A DNA stretch of 64,000 nt, from contig NZ_CAHJXL010000001.1 of NCBI RefSeq assembly GCF_903645315.1, positions 868,001 through 932,000 on the forward strand, read 5' to 3'. The position numbers and the translations under genes are program-made. Source of the DNA: Victivallis sp. Marseille-Q1083 (GTDB lineage: Bacteria; Verrucomicrobiota; Lentisphaeria; Victivallales; Victivallaceae). Below are positions 51,401-60,401 of the stretch, piece by piece. The notes beneath the pieces were generated by a model. The model saw only the letters and a list, made by a program, of their open reading frames with translations, ran no database searches and had not been told where the DNA came from. Position 1 is the first letter of the stretch. Each line of letters opens with the position of its first letter.

Positions 51401-54198
51401 GCCCGGTCGAAGTCGTTTTCAATGGTGATGATCTGCAGACAGCGGTTGAACATCTTCTCCTGCTGGATATGCGCATTCAACTGGGCGATCACCTCCCGCT
51501 GGTCACGCTCCAGCAGCCACTCTTTGGAAATATTGACGCACAGCCCGAGCAGATATCTCCGGCCGTCCTCGAATTCAAGCGGAATTTTATGGGTATGATA
51601 AACCACCTGGGAACCCAGGCAGGTCGGCAGCTCCTCGACGAACGTCAGCGCCGTCCCGTCCCGCAGCGCCGTCATATCCTCTTCGCGGAATTTCTGCGCG
51701 CATCCCCGGAAAGGATAAATGTCCGCTTCGAAATCGGTCTTGCCGATCACCTTCTCGGCCGGCACGCCGGAAATCCGGGCCAGCGCTTTGTTCCAGATGA
51801 CATAACGGAACTCGCTGGCGGGATCTTTCAGCAGGATACCGACCGGCACATTGTCCAGAATCGCCTGCAGCAGCCGGCGGAATTCTTCCTCCCGCCGTTT
51901 GGCCTCCTCCATCTCGGTGATTTCGGCAGCTATGCCGCACAGCAGCAGCCGGCCATCCGGTTGGCGGACCACTTCTTTGACGCCATGCAGATAACGCACC
52001 CTGCCGTGGGAGTCGATGACGCGCTCAAGCGAATCGATCGGCCCGGAAGCGGCCATCGCCGCCGAATCATCCCGCCGGAAACGTTCCACCAGTTCCGGGT
52101 CGTTGAAAATTTCGCCATCGGTCTTGCCGACCATCTCCTCCGGCGTGCGCTGCAGGAATTCGGCGAAATAACGGTTGGCCACCAGATAGCGGCCCCGGTT
52201 GGACAAATCTTTGATGAACACCAGACACGGCAGCGCTTCGACCATTGTTTTCAACAGGGCGTCGGTATCCCGGCATTGCCGTTCCCGTTCGGCAGTGGCG
52301 GTGACATCCTGCAGGATGCCGAAAATCCGCGGCTTTTCGCCGGAGGGTTCCAACAGTTCGGCCGCGAGGCGGAAATAACGCAGCCCGCCATGAAAAGCGG
52401 AACGGTATTCAACCTGGACCTCCCGCCGACGGCCCGCCAGCAACGCTTCCTGCGCCTCCCGGAACCGCGGCAAATCCTCCGGCACAATCCAGCGTTCGGC
52501 GGCGATCGGCCGGCCATTTTCCCATTCCCAATTGCCCATCGCCGGACAACTGCCGTAAAACTCCGTCGCCTGCCGGTTGCAGCAGAAATAACTCAAGTTG
52601 GCCATCCTCGCCGCCGCCTGCAGCATTTTCAAGGCACCTTCGCAACGGTCGCGCCGCTCATATTCGCCGGAAACATCCCGGAAGACCACCACCACGCCGG
52701 ACAACGCGCCGTCCGCTTCGTGAATCGGCGCCGCGCTGCCGGCAATCCGGCAACGGCCGCCGTCTCCGGAAGTCAGCTCGGTATGGCCGGCCAATTCGAC
52801 GACCGTTCCGGTTTCCAGCACCCGTTCCACCGGAGAAACAACCAATTCATCGTCCGGTTCACTGACGATATGCCAAACCTCGGCGAATTTCCGGCCGAGT
52901 GCCGCCTCCACAGCGCAACCGGTCAGGCCTGCCGCCACCGGATTGATCAAAGTGATATTCATCTTCGCATCGGTGACAATCACCGCCTCGCCGATCGAAT
53001 GCAGCGTCATCCGCAACTGCGCGGCAACCGTCTGCAGCTCGGCCAGTTGCTGCCGCTCTTCCTGCCGCCGCCGACGGGACAGCGCCCGGAGACGGACGGC
53101 GTAGACCGCCGCCGCCGCCAGCAATCCGATCAGCGCCGCCAGGCCCGCCGCCGCCGCAATCAAAGGCCGACGGTATTGTTCCCAGATCGTCGGCGGCCGG
53201 TTCACCACTACGACGTCATCCGGCAAACGGTCATCGGTCAACTGCTCCTGCCGCAGTTGCGGCCAATCGACGACCGCCTCCACGCCGCCGACGGCAAACG
53301 GCAACTCCGCCGCCGACGAACCGGCCAGAAGCCGGCCGACCAAGTCGGCCGCTTCGCGTCCATGCCGTTCCCCCCGGCACATGACGCCGCCCACCATCCC
53401 CCGGCCCAGCCAATTGTCCATCGTGGCGAACATCGCCCCGCGGTCCAGCGCCGCCAGTTGACTGCCCAGCCCGCGACAGGAGGCATAATCGCTCAATCCA
53501 GCCCGATACCAGCCGGTATAGACCGCCAGTGAATCCGCCGGCAATTGCTCCAGCGCGGTAAAAAGCTCCGCCGAACTGTAATCTTCGCCGCGCCAGAAGT
53601 CGACCGGCGGCAACGTCCGGCCCTTCAACCATTCGACCGTGTCACAGTAAATCCGTTCTCCGGCCGGTCCGCGATCGACGATCACGACGATGCGCGACGG
53701 CGGCGTATCGCAGCACTGCAAAGCCAGCTCGATCGTCCGGGCCACCGGCACCGGCTGGATCAGCCCGGTCGAATTGGGAAATTCCCGGCGGATTTCCGGA
53801 TCGTACCCGACCCAGCCGAGAAACACCACCGGCACCTCAGCCGGAAGCCGGCGGGCATTCTGCCGGAACAGTTCAATGCCGTCGTCATCACAGACCGCGA
53901 CGACATCGTAATCGCCGGCCTCAACCCGCCTGGCGATATTTTCAAACGTCGTCCGGGGGTCGGCGCCCGGACGGAAAAAATCCAGATAGGCGACCTCCAC
54001 GCCGGCTTCGGGAACAAGCTCGGCCAGCCGGGCAAGAAACCCGCCGGTGACCTGATCGGTCCAGCGAAAACTGCTGGAATAAGAGTGCATCAGCAGGACC
54101 CGGCTTTCCGGCTCCCGGGCTTCCGAAGCCCGCCAGCCGCCGAAAACGATCACAACCGCCAACAGCCAGCTCTTTAACATCCATGCATTGAAGTTCAT
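48448..54198 (-). CDS. Giant hybrid sensor histidine kinase with periplasmic binding-type sensor
   Basis: 1916 residues from ATG 54198 (GAGGAG upstream). Order: signal/TM (about 7-25), periplasmic ABC-substrate-binding-like domain (about 30-330), TM (about 345-370), PAS (about 395-510), PAS with PAC (about 530-635), PAS (about 645-760), PAS (about 775-895), GAF (about 920-1075), PAS (about 1095-1195), GAF (about 1230-1390), PAS (about 1405-1510), HisKA with H1540 (M-S-H-E-I-R-T-P), HATPase with N1657, D-T-G-I-G-I and G-T-G-L-G-L-S, and a receiver with D1833 (L-T-D-L-W-M-P) and K1883. All catalytic residues are present. No Hpt or separate regulator gene is adjacent. Ligand unknown. Positions of the weaker PAS and GAF domains are approximate. 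Confidence 0.9.
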   Translation of the reverse strand: MNFNAWMLKSWLLAVVIVFGGWRASEAREPESRVLLMHSYSSSFRWTDQVTGGFLARLAELVPEAGVEVAYLDFFRPGADPRTTFENIARRVEAGDYDVVAVCDDDGIELFRQNARRLPAEVPVVFLGWVGYDPEIRREFPNSTGLIQPVPVARTIELALQCCDTPPSRIVVIVDRGPAGERIYCDTVEWLKGRTLPPVDFWRGEDYSSAELFTALEQLPADSLAVYTGWYRAGLSDYASCRGLGSQLAALDRGAMFATMDNWLGRGMVGGVMCRGERHGREAADLVGRLLAGSSAAELPFAVGGVEAVVDWPQLRQEQLTDDRLPDDVVVVNRPPTIWEQYRRPLIAAAAGLAALIGLLAAAAVYAVRLRALSRRRRQEERQQLAELQTVAAQLRMTLHSIGEAVIVTDAKMNITLINPVAAGLTGCAVEAALGRKFAEVWHIVSEPDDELVVSPVERVLETGTVVELAGHTELTSGDGGRCRIAGSAAPIHEADGALSGVVVVFRDVSGEYERRDRCEGALKMLQAAARMANLSYFCCNRQATEFYGSCPAMGNWEWENGRPIAAERWIVPEDLPRFREAQEALLAGRRREVQVEYRSAFHGGLRYFRLAAELLEPSGEKPRIFGILQDVTATAERERQCRDTDALLKTMVEALPCLVFIKDLSNRGRYLVANRYFAEFLQRTPEEMVGKTDGEIFNDPELVERFRRDDSAAMAASGPIDSLERVIDSHGRVRYLHGVKEVVRQPDGRLLLCGIAAEITEMEEAKRREEEFRRLLQAILDNVPVGILLKDPASEFRYVIWNKALARISGVPAEKVIGKTDFEADIYPFRGCAQKFREEDMTALRDGTALTFVEELPTCLGSQVVYHTHKIPLEFEDGRRYLLGLCVNISKEWLLERDQREVIAQLNAHIQQEKMFNRCLQIITIENDFDRAIEAILANVCDNRGADRCFVFRYSDDYRRLDNCYEWTRDGIASQKMFFRNFEIDKYWKLQQIICSRQEIAIDDVARNAEWRQLLKAKLDEAPDVQSLLLCGIWDGDRLWGIIGMDFVRSLHPISGMDREVLRNVCNLVLLAEKRKRQVELVADSVSLRKQLVDNISIPIAIFDHDFRVVTANAAAAETVPMPLEELIGSRCYETLCGQSEPPPWCPHVQVWKTGQAKTADFVSRGHSFRLTSQPIFDRRGEVQFVFEAAVDMTDPYRQQEALEQSRNQLQLSNDLLKTYIEQDETVNACMETLVFNSDFADALQQVVDKIGQQLGTDTTTVFRMDAERHRLVALAGWARTEALREERKFMELDIAPLPLSWNELYQKGIISWRTDRFREAEATPLERELQNYLLGRRSGALLAIGIYHQGRYWGHIGAEFIAPEKAFGAPETRMMHAAARIIEVLIERERVGQELARSEAEKKLIFNMLEIPLVLFDCRNNIVRINPAAARMVGRSEAEIMSEPCYRSFCQQGGPAKECSVRLTLQTGQAQLLERKIRGRIYRIATLPFLADGKIVNVLQSFVDITEVRQQQEQLQQAMEDAQAADRAKSFFLATMSHEIRTPLNAVIGFSELLQNQRLAPEEQLEYLQSINFAGMALLRLINDILDLSKIEAGQMKIVEEKMDFVVLCREINAIFSRKATEKRLTLQLLCPDDLPLLCLDGQRVRQILLNLIGNAIKFTERGTVALEVHFQPGNDTEGKLTVDVRDTGIGISPEYRQKIFQPFVQDDNARNRAYEGTGLGLSICQRLIRTMGGELAVESELGKGSCFSMRLTGVRYEKRQEAAGIDRPAVEVAAAVEQPPKILLVDDVAMNLKVLNAMLRQLGAECLMASSGEEALRRLDDFSPELVLTDLWMPGMNGAQLAAEIRRLPQGRQLVLVAVTADTETDGSFSMVCFDGVLRKPVSLAKLRQLLDAWRNRELFRRPDDESPQCRVF

Positions 54199-54541
54199 GC
54201 GTCTCCTCTTCCCAACCGTCGTCACGCTGTCACTTTCCCGTCCCGGAAGAGTCCCGCCGCGAATCGGCAATCGAAAAAGAAATGGCAACCGTCCATCCAT
54301 CAACTTTATTGTTTATTGTCTTCGCCAAGCCCCCCACTGAAATCATCTCAGTCGCCGGGTTTTCAATAGTTTGGCAAAAAGCATTTTCGACATCGATAAT
54401 TTATCCCGCCGAACCACCAATTGCAACCATCTGGTTTCCGGTTTGCTGAAAATATCTTTTCCCATCAATGCGCCGAATTTCTCCGGAGAACGCCGGGAGA
54501 GAAGATTTTAAATAATTTTTAACATTTTGTTATAAATACTA
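54199..54541. other. Intergenic region between divergent kinase and ROK genes
   Basis: About 340 nt with no supported gene. It becomes AT-rich toward the ROK promoter at 54542-54570. The kinase leader lies at the left end. No other motif recognised. Confidence 0.55.
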
Positions 54542-54570
54542 TTGACTTTTGAAATTTTTTTTGATATAAT
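54542..54570 (+). promoter_or_regulatory. Sigma-70-type promoter immediately before the ROK start codon
   Basis: TTGACT (54542-54547) and TATAAT (54565-54570) with 17-bp spacer. The -10 box ends 7 nt before the ATG at 54578, so transcription would start at or next to the start codon. Confidence 0.8.
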
Positions 54571-54577
54571 AGTAACT

Positions 54578-55780
54578 ATGATGAAAACGACGACCATTTT
54601 CAACAATTTCAAACCGGTCCTGCCGGCGACGGATCTGAGTCCGGCCCGCCAGAGAGAAATCCTGCGGCTGTTCTGGCGGCAGCCCGGCCTGTCCCGGAAG
54701 GAATTGGCCAAACAGTTGCACTGTTCGCTGGTCAGCGCCGGCCGCTATACCGACAGTCTGCTCGCCGCCGGCTGCCTGGAGGAACACAACCAGACGGTCA
54801 CCGGCCCCGGCTGTCCGCCCGGTGCGCTTTATCTGCATTCCAGGCTGTTTTTGCTGGCCGGACTGCATTTTCACGACGGCGACAACATCACTGCGGTGCT
54901 GTTGAACACCAATGGCGCCACGCTGTTCCGCCGCACGCTGACCGTGCCGGCGTCGACCCCGGCCGAAGCCAAAGTCGACAGCGCCATCCGCCTGTTGGAA
55001 GAGCTGCTCGCCGCCGCCCGGGTTCCGCCGGAACGGCTGCCGGGCATCGGCGTCGCGCTCACCGGCATTTCCAATCCGGCCACCGGCGAAGTGGTCAACT
55101 CCTTCCAGTTCCGCGACCTGCGAGCGCCGCTGCCGCTGCGGGAACGGCTCAGCCGTCATTTTCACAAGCCCTGTGTTTTATGCAATATTTCCCATCTGCT
55201 CGCCTGGCTGGAAAAACGCCGCGGCGGCGCCGCCGGACTCGACGACTTCATCTATGTCCACGAAGGACTGGGCATCGGCCTTTACCTCAACGGCCGTCTT
55301 TATCAGGGGCATCAGGAGGGCGCCGGAGAATTCGGTTTAATCCAGATCGCCCGGGAAAGCGCACCACACCCTTATGACGGACGGCACGGCACGCTGGAAA
55401 TTCTCGGCGGCATCAACCGGCTGCAGAAAATCTACCGGGCCATCCGCGGTCCCGGCTGGCAATTTACCGATTTTCTCCGGGAAGTCCGCCAGGGCGACCG
55501 GCAGGCAATCGAGCTGTTGCGCGACTGTTACGGCTATATTGCCCGGGGGGTGGTCAATCTGGCTTACCTGCTCAACCCGGAAGCTATTTTCCTGCCGCCG
55601 TGGACCGCTGAATTCCCGGAATACACGCTGCAGGTCGTGCAGGAGGCCATGGAACATTACGGCAATGCCGGCTGGGGATTGCGCTGTGCGGTCCAGCCGG
55701 CGCATTGCGGCGACGACCAGTTGCCGTTGGGCGCCGCAATGCTGCCGATGGAATACTTTTTCGAAAATGAATTGAATTGA
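54578..55780 (+). CDS. ROK-family transcriptional regulator (cassette C)
   Basis: 400 residues. N-terminal winged HTH (about 20-75; [13 protein letters not shown] and S-R-K-E-L-A-K-Q-L) then an ROK domain with A-G-E-F-G. The kinase features of ROK sugar kinases are absent: no D-x-G-x-T phosphate loop, and the zinc motif C-x-C-G-x-x-G-C is replaced by H-P-Y-D-G-R-H-G. It is therefore a NagC/XylR-type repressor with a changed metal site. It has no Shine-Dalgarno; the start follows the promoter directly (ATG ATG). It heads the third cassette, 58 nt before the pseudopilin. Confidence 0.9.
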   Translation: MMKTTTIFNNFKPVLPATDLSPARQREILRLFWRQPGLSRKELAKQLHCSLVSAGRYTDSLLAAGCLEEHNQTVTGPGCPPGALYLHSRLFLLAGLHFHDGDNITAVLLNTNGATLFRRTLTVPASTPAEAKVDSAIRLLEELLAAARVPPERLPGIGVALTGISNPATGEVVNSFQFRDLRAPLPLRERLSRHFHKPCVLCNISHLLAWLEKRRGGAAGLDDFIYVHEGLGIGLYLNGRLYQGHQEGAGEFGLIQIARESAPHPYDGRHGTLEILGGINRLQKIYRAIRGPGWQFTDFLREVRQGDRQAIELLRDCYGYIARGVVNLAYLLNPEAIFLPPWTAEFPEYTLQVVQEAMEHYGNAGWGLRCAVQPAHCGDDQLPLGAAMLPMEYFFENELN

Positions 55781-55838
55781 GCCGGAGTTACCAAGCAATG
55801 GAACACGCATCCGTCAAGCAACAGGAAAGGATCACCTC

Positions 55839-56576
55839 ATGCAACGAAAATTTTTCACACTGATCGAACTGCTGGTCGTCATCGCGATAATCGCCATTCT
55901 CGCCAGCATGCTGCTGCCGGCGCTCGCCAAAGCGAAAGCGGCAGCGCAGAACATCAAATGCGTCAGCAATCTCAAACAGATCGGCCTCGGCCAGGCGCTT
56001 TATCAGAACGACTATGACGACTGGGTGCTGTCGCCGACAACGCTGAAGGAAAATGACGTCTGGGTATTCTGGTGGGAAACGATGCTCGACTACGGGTTCG
56101 GTCCGGCCTCGATGTGCTGTCCGGCCGCGCCGGAAAACATCGGCGACCGCGACGGGCTGCTGGTCGACCAGCACGGCAGCTACGGGGTGAATATGACCAG
56201 CTTCGGCAATCTGGCCCAATTCGCCCCGGCGTTGACCGACGGCTGGACGAAAGTGCACAAGGCCGCCGAGTTCGACAAATTCGGCAAGACCTCCGACTTG
56301 ATTTATGCCGGCGATTCGGTGCCGCAGGACCAGGCGCTCGCCGATGCCGTCCGTCTGCAATGGCATTCGCCGATTTACATCAAATGCGACGCGCCGGTCT
56401 ATCCGCAGATCGACGGCATGCGCAGTTATCCGATCACCGCCCGCCACAACAACCGCGCCAATGCGGTACTCCTCGACGGCCATGTCGAAGGAATCCATTA
56501 CCTCGACCTTGCGCCGTGGTACCTGCACTGGGCGCCGCTGAACAATGCCTCCGGCCTCTACATGCCGACCTGGTAA
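55839..56576 (+). CDS. Pseudopilin with H-X9-DG motif (cassette C)
   Basis: 245 residues. Prepilin N-terminus [17 protein letters not shown], helix, then L-A-K-A-K-A-A-A. The C-terminal [12 protein letters not shown] fits H-X9-DG. GAAAGGA precedes ATG 55839. Located 58 nt after the ROK gene and 19 nt before a large hydrolase, repeating the order seen in cassettes A and B. Confidence 0.9.
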   Translation: MQRKFFTLIELLVVIAIIAILASMLLPALAKAKAAAQNIKCVSNLKQIGLGQALYQNDYDDWVLSPTTLKENDVWVFWWETMLDYGFGPASMCCPAAPENIGDRDGLLVDQHGSYGVNMTSFGNLAQFAPALTDGWTKVHKAAEFDKFGKTSDLIYAGDSVPQDQALADAVRLQWHSPIYIKCDAPVYPQIDGMRSYPITARHNNRANAVLLDGHVEGIHYLDLAPWYLHWAPLNNASGLYMPTW

Positions 56577-56595
56577 ACCAACCGGAACAACTCCC

Positions 56596-59500
56596 ATGAC
56601 CGAATTCATCCTGTCTTTGAGCATCCTGCTGGCCGCCGCCGGAAGCGCGGCGGCGGTCGAACCGGAAACCGAAAATGCACGCCACGGGCAGACCCGGGAA
56701 CCGCCTCTGGCCGTCCGCTGGGAATTCCAGGCGCCGGACAATGCCGGATTGCAGGCGGAGCAACAGCCGGACGGCACCTTGACCATCGACGGCGACATCG
56801 GCGACGCCCCCGCCTTCTGGCAGAGCGAGCCGCTGCCGCTGTCAGCCGGCCGCACCTACGGCCTGCGCTTCGAAGCGCGCGGCAACACCGGCGCCGGCTG
56901 TCTGATCGGCGGCACCGCGCTGGTTAACCGCGACCGGCGGCAATTGGGCGGGGAATGGCAGGAGTACGTTAACCGCTTCATCGTCCCGACGCCGGCGCCG
57001 GAAGCGGCGCGGCGGTTGCAGTTCGGCGGCTGGCGCACCGGCGACCGGCTGGCGTTCCGGAATCCGGTACTGTTCGAAAGCATCCCGGTTTTCGTATCCG
57101 CCGGCCAGCCCCTAGCGGAAGAGGAATTTTACGAAAACGGCGTTTATCATTTCGAGCCAAGCTGGAATCAGGAGAGTTCCGCCTGCAGATTGTCCGGCAT
57201 CGCCGGCCGGGTTGCGTTCAATACAACCGTCTGGCGCTTCGAACCGAATGGCTCGCTCGAATATCGCTTCGACAACGGGCCGTTCACCGCGGCAGCCGTC
57301 AGCGTCGAATCCTCCTATGCCGCCGACGGCGGCGTCCTGCTCCTCGAAGCCGCCCGGAATGACGAAGCATTCCGACCGGTCGGCGAATTGAGCGGGACCG
57401 GCGCATTCTCCGCTCCGCTGCCCGCCTCGCTGCTGCCGGCCAAACAGCTCCGGCTGCGGCTGCGGGGCAAACAGGGCGTCATTCAACTCAGCCGGCTGGC
57501 GTTCACCGCCAGGCCGGCCGAACCGCCGGCCGACGACGCCGGGCGACAATGCGGCGAACTGGAATTCTCGGCCGTCGATCCGGCCATCCGGCTGCCGTCC
57601 CCCCTCTTCCTCAACCCCGAAACCCGGCAATTGCCGTTGCAGTTGCCGGACGGCCGAACCGGACCGTTCCGCTTTGAAATCGTTGTGTTGCAGGAAGAGG
57701 AATTGCAGCGGACGGAACTGCGGCTTGAAGCGGACGGCCCCCGGCTGGAACTGCCGTTGCCGGCACCGCTCAGTGAACTGGACGGCGTACTGATCCGTTC
57801 TGCGGAACTGGAACTGCAATTGGTTTACCGCAGCAAAACCTCTCCCGGCCTGCGGCGCGGCAACGCCACCGGCGGCGCGCTGCTGCTGGCCCGCCCCGAC
57901 GAACTGGCGGTCTGGACGGCACCGTCAACCCAGAAAGTCGCCGTCGATTCGCCGCTGCCGTCACCGCGCACCGAATGCCTCCAACTGACCGCGGCAGCCA
58001 ATGAAACCGAAGCGGTTCAATTGCTGATCACTCCGATCCGGCCGCTGGCCCGAGTCAAAATCACCGCCGATCCATTGCGGAATACGGCTGGAAGGCAACT
58101 GCCGGCGGAAGCGCTTTCGATCGACCGGGTCGAATACGTCAAAATCACGATGCCGACCGATTCCTCCGGCATGATCGGCGAATGGCCCGATCCGCTGCCG
58201 CCGCAACCGGCCGGCGGCAGCGACCTGCCCGCCGGACGGAACGCCGCCTTCTGGGTCAGGGCCAAAATTCCGGCCGGGACGCCGGCCGGCTTCTACCACA
58301 GCCGGTTGCACATCACCGGCGCGTCCCTGGAACCGATCGTCATTCCGCTGCAACTGGAAGTCTATGACTTCGCGCTGCCGGACCGGGCCAGTTGCCGGAC
58401 CGCCTTCGGACTGGGCATCGACCGGCTGCTGCGCTATTACCGGCCGGTAACCGACGACGAACGGCGCGGCATCGCCCGCCAATATCTGCAACTGCTGGCC
58501 GACAACCGGATTTCCAGTTACGGCGGCAGTTTCAACCGGCTCGATTACCGGCTCGAGCTGTCAGACGACCCGCCGCAGTGTCCCCGCGTTCAGTTCGACT
58601 GGACGGAATTCGATGCCAATATGACCATGTTGTTCGATGAATTTCATGCCAACAGCGCCGTCGTGCCGGTCGAGGGCCTGGGCAGCGGCACCTTTCACGC
58701 CCGCCACCCCGGTTCGATCGGCGGCATCACCGCCGACGATCCGCGTTACGAGCCGGTCATCGCTTCCTATCTGGGCCAGCTCGACGCGCATCTGGTCGAA
58801 AAAGGCTGGGACCGATACTGCTACACCTATACGTTCGATGAACCGGAGGAAAAAGATTATCCGTTCGTCATGGAGCAGATGGCGCTGCTGAAAAAATACG
58901 CCCCCCACCTGCGGCGGTTGCTGACCGAGCAGCCGGAAGCGCCATTGTACGGCGGCCCGAACATCTGGTGCCTGCCGACTTATTATCTCGACGCCGAACG
59001 CGTCGCTGCCCGGCGTAATGCCGGCGACGAGCTATGGTGGTACATTTGCACCCAACCGCGGGCGCCGTTCGCCGGCGAATTCATCGACCACCCCGGCACC
59101 GCGCTGCGGGTCTGGCTGTGGCAGACCTGGCAGTACCGCCTCACCGGCATCCTGATCTGGGAAACCGTCTACTGGACCAGCGAAACCGCCTATCCGGACT
59201 CCCGGCAGAACCCCTACCGCGATCCGGTCGCCTGGATGACCGGTTACGGCACGACGCCGGGCACCCGCACCAGTTGGGGCAACGGCGACGGCCGACTCAT
59301 CTATCCGCCGGAACCGGCCAGAAACGGCGAACTTTGCGAGCCGGGCGACCGGCCGGTGTCGAGCTTCCGGCTGGAAGCGCTGCGCGACGGGCTGGAGGAT
59401 TTCGAATATCTGACGATGCTGCAGAAGTTGCTGGCGGAAAAGCAGGCGGTCCTGACACCGGACGAATACCGCGACTACCGGCAATTGCTGGCGGTTCCCG

Positions 59501-59604
59501 AATCGATCAGCCGGTCGCTGACGGAATACACCTTCCGCGCCGCGCCGATCGCCAGCCGGCGGGACGCCATCGCCCGCGCCATCGTCGAACTGCGCCGGCG
59601 TTAA
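56596..59604 (+). CDS. Large secreted DUF4091 / GH123-like hydrolase (cassette C)
   Basis: 1002 residues from ATG 56596, with a signal peptide (L-S-L-S-I-L-L-A-A-A-G-S-A-A-A). About 450 N-terminal residues form several predicted beta-rich modules, the first resembling a carbohydrate-binding jelly roll (L-R-F-E-A-R-G-N). A catalytic barrel has D748-E749 in Y-T-F-D-E-P-E-E, and the DUF4091 end has G-N-G-D-G-R-L-I-Y-P-P and S-F-R-L-E-A-L-R-D-G-L-E-D-F. It is about twice as long as the cassette B enzymes because of the N-terminal modules. A terminator follows. Confidence 0.85.
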   Translation: MTEFILSLSILLAAAGSAAAVEPETENARHGQTREPPLAVRWEFQAPDNAGLQAEQQPDGTLTIDGDIGDAPAFWQSEPLPLSAGRTYGLRFEARGNTGAGCLIGGTALVNRDRRQLGGEWQEYVNRFIVPTPAPEAARRLQFGGWRTGDRLAFRNPVLFESIPVFVSAGQPLAEEEFYENGVYHFEPSWNQESSACRLSGIAGRVAFNTTVWRFEPNGSLEYRFDNGPFTAAAVSVESSYAADGGVLLLEAARNDEAFRPVGELSGTGAFSAPLPASLLPAKQLRLRLRGKQGVIQLSRLAFTARPAEPPADDAGRQCGELEFSAVDPAIRLPSPLFLNPETRQLPLQLPDGRTGPFRFEIVVLQEEELQRTELRLEADGPRLELPLPAPLSELDGVLIRSAELELQLVYRSKTSPGLRRGNATGGALLLARPDELAVWTAPSTQKVAVDSPLPSPRTECLQLTAAANETEAVQLLITPIRPLARVKITADPLRNTAGRQLPAEALSIDRVEYVKITMPTDSSGMIGEWPDPLPPQPAGGSDLPAGRNAAFWVRAKIPAGTPAGFYHSRLHITGASLEPIVIPLQLEVYDFALPDRASCRTAFGLGIDRLLRYYRPVTDDERRGIARQYLQLLADNRISSYGGSFNRLDYRLELSDDPPQCPRVQFDWTEFDANMTMLFDEFHANSAVVPVEGLGSGTFHARHPGSIGGITADDPRYEPVIASYLGQLDAHLVEKGWDRYCYTYTFDEPEEKDYPFVMEQMALLKKYAPHLRRLLTEQPEAPLYGGPNIWCLPTYYLDAERVAARRNAGDELWWYICTQPRAPFAGEFIDHPGTALRVWLWQTWQYRLTGILIWETVYWTSETAYPDSRQNPYRDPVAWMTGYGTTPGTRTSWGNGDGRLIYPPEPARNGELCEPGDRPVSSFRLEALRDGLEDFEYLTMLQKLLAEKQAVLTPDEYRDYRQLLAVPESISRSLTEYTFRAAPIASRRDAIARAIVELRRR

Positions 59605-59650
59605 AAAAAAACAGACGGTGCCGCCGCAACGACCGTCAAAGCATAAAAAG

Positions 59651-59676
59651 GCGACCGGATTGCCGGCCGCTTTTTT
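59651..59676 (+). terminator. Rho-independent terminator of cassette C
   Basis: Stem GCGACCGG / CCGGCCGC (one A-C mismatch) with a 4-nt loop, followed by TTTTTT. Confidence 0.75.
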
Positions 59677-59705
59677 ATTTTATCGCGAAACACCCGGCCG
59701 CTCAC

Positions 59706-59734
59706 TTGTTTTTGTCGCGGAATGAAATTATATT
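59706..59734 (+). promoter_or_regulatory. Probable promoter of the LysM-phoH-pgpH-ybeY run
   Basis: TTGTTT (59706-59711) and TATATT (59729-59734), 17-bp spacer, 65 nt upstream of ATG 59799. Confidence 0.6.
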
Positions 59735-59798
59735 CTAGAGGTAAATTATTTTAAGGCAATGGATCAGAAATCAAAAAAAGTTTCTAACGGAGGCTGAA

Positions 59799-60383
59799 AT
59801 GATGAAGAATATTTGCATGGCAACTGGAGCGGCATTGCTCATCGGCATCGGCGTGGTCGGCTGCAGTCCGCAATTGGCACAGACCCCCTTGAGCCCACAG
59901 GAACAGCAGTGGGAAACGATTATCAAAGAGAATTATCCGAGCTGGCAGGCGCCGCCGACGGTGCCGCCGAGCCTGTACGACGTCGAACAGCAGCGTTACA
60001 AATCGACCGTCGTGCCGGTCGTGCCGGAAACTCCGCCGCCGGCGACGACCGGAGCGCAGGCGGCTCCGGCCGAGTTCGAAGAGGTGCCGGCCGGGTATAT
60101 GATGGAAGCGGTTGAAATTGTCGAAGCGGATGTCGAGCCGCTCGACGAACCGGCAGTCAGCACCGCCGCGCCGGCGACCGAACCGGCGGCGGCCGCCGCG
60201 GTTCCGGCGACCGACACCAAATTCGAAATTTACACCGTCCAGCAGAGCGACAGCCTGAGCAAGATCGCCCAGAAATTCTACGGCCGGCAGTTGTGGCAGA
60301 AAATCGCCGACGCCAACCAGGACGTCTTGAAAGGTTCGACGGTCATCAAGCCGGGCATGAAGCTGAAAATCCCGATGCCGTAA
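59799..60383 (+). CDS. LysM-domain lipoprotein
   Basis: 194 residues. Lipoprotein signal ending V-V-G-C (C22), a Pro/Ala/Glu-rich linker (about 45-140), and one LysM domain at the C-terminus (about 141-190; Y-T-V-Q-Q-S-D-S-L-S-K-I-A-Q-K and N-Q-D-V-L-K). LysM binds peptidoglycan GlcNAc, so the protein probably links an envelope membrane to the cell wall. GGAGG precedes ATG 59799. phoH follows 18 nt after the stop, so it may be co-transcribed with the phoH run. Confidence 0.87.
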   Translation: MMKNICMATGAALLIGIGVVGCSPQLAQTPLSPQEQQWETIIKENYPSWQAPPTVPPSLYDVEQQRYKSTVVPVVPETPPPATTGAQAAPAEFEEVPAGYMMEAVEIVEADVEPLDEPAVSTAAPATEPAAAAAVPATDTKFEIYTVQQSDSLSKIAQKFYGRQLWQKIADANQDVLKGSTVIKPGMKLKIPMP

Positions 60384-60401
60384 GGAAATTGTCGTCACAG
60401 C

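Noticed and set aside
49177-53532. 1451-codon open frame on the plus strand
   Set aside because: It is antisense to the hybrid histidine kinase, whose domains and catalytic motifs are clear. Its product is Arg/Gln/Pro-rich with no domain, as expected for the opposite strand of GC-rich coding DNA.
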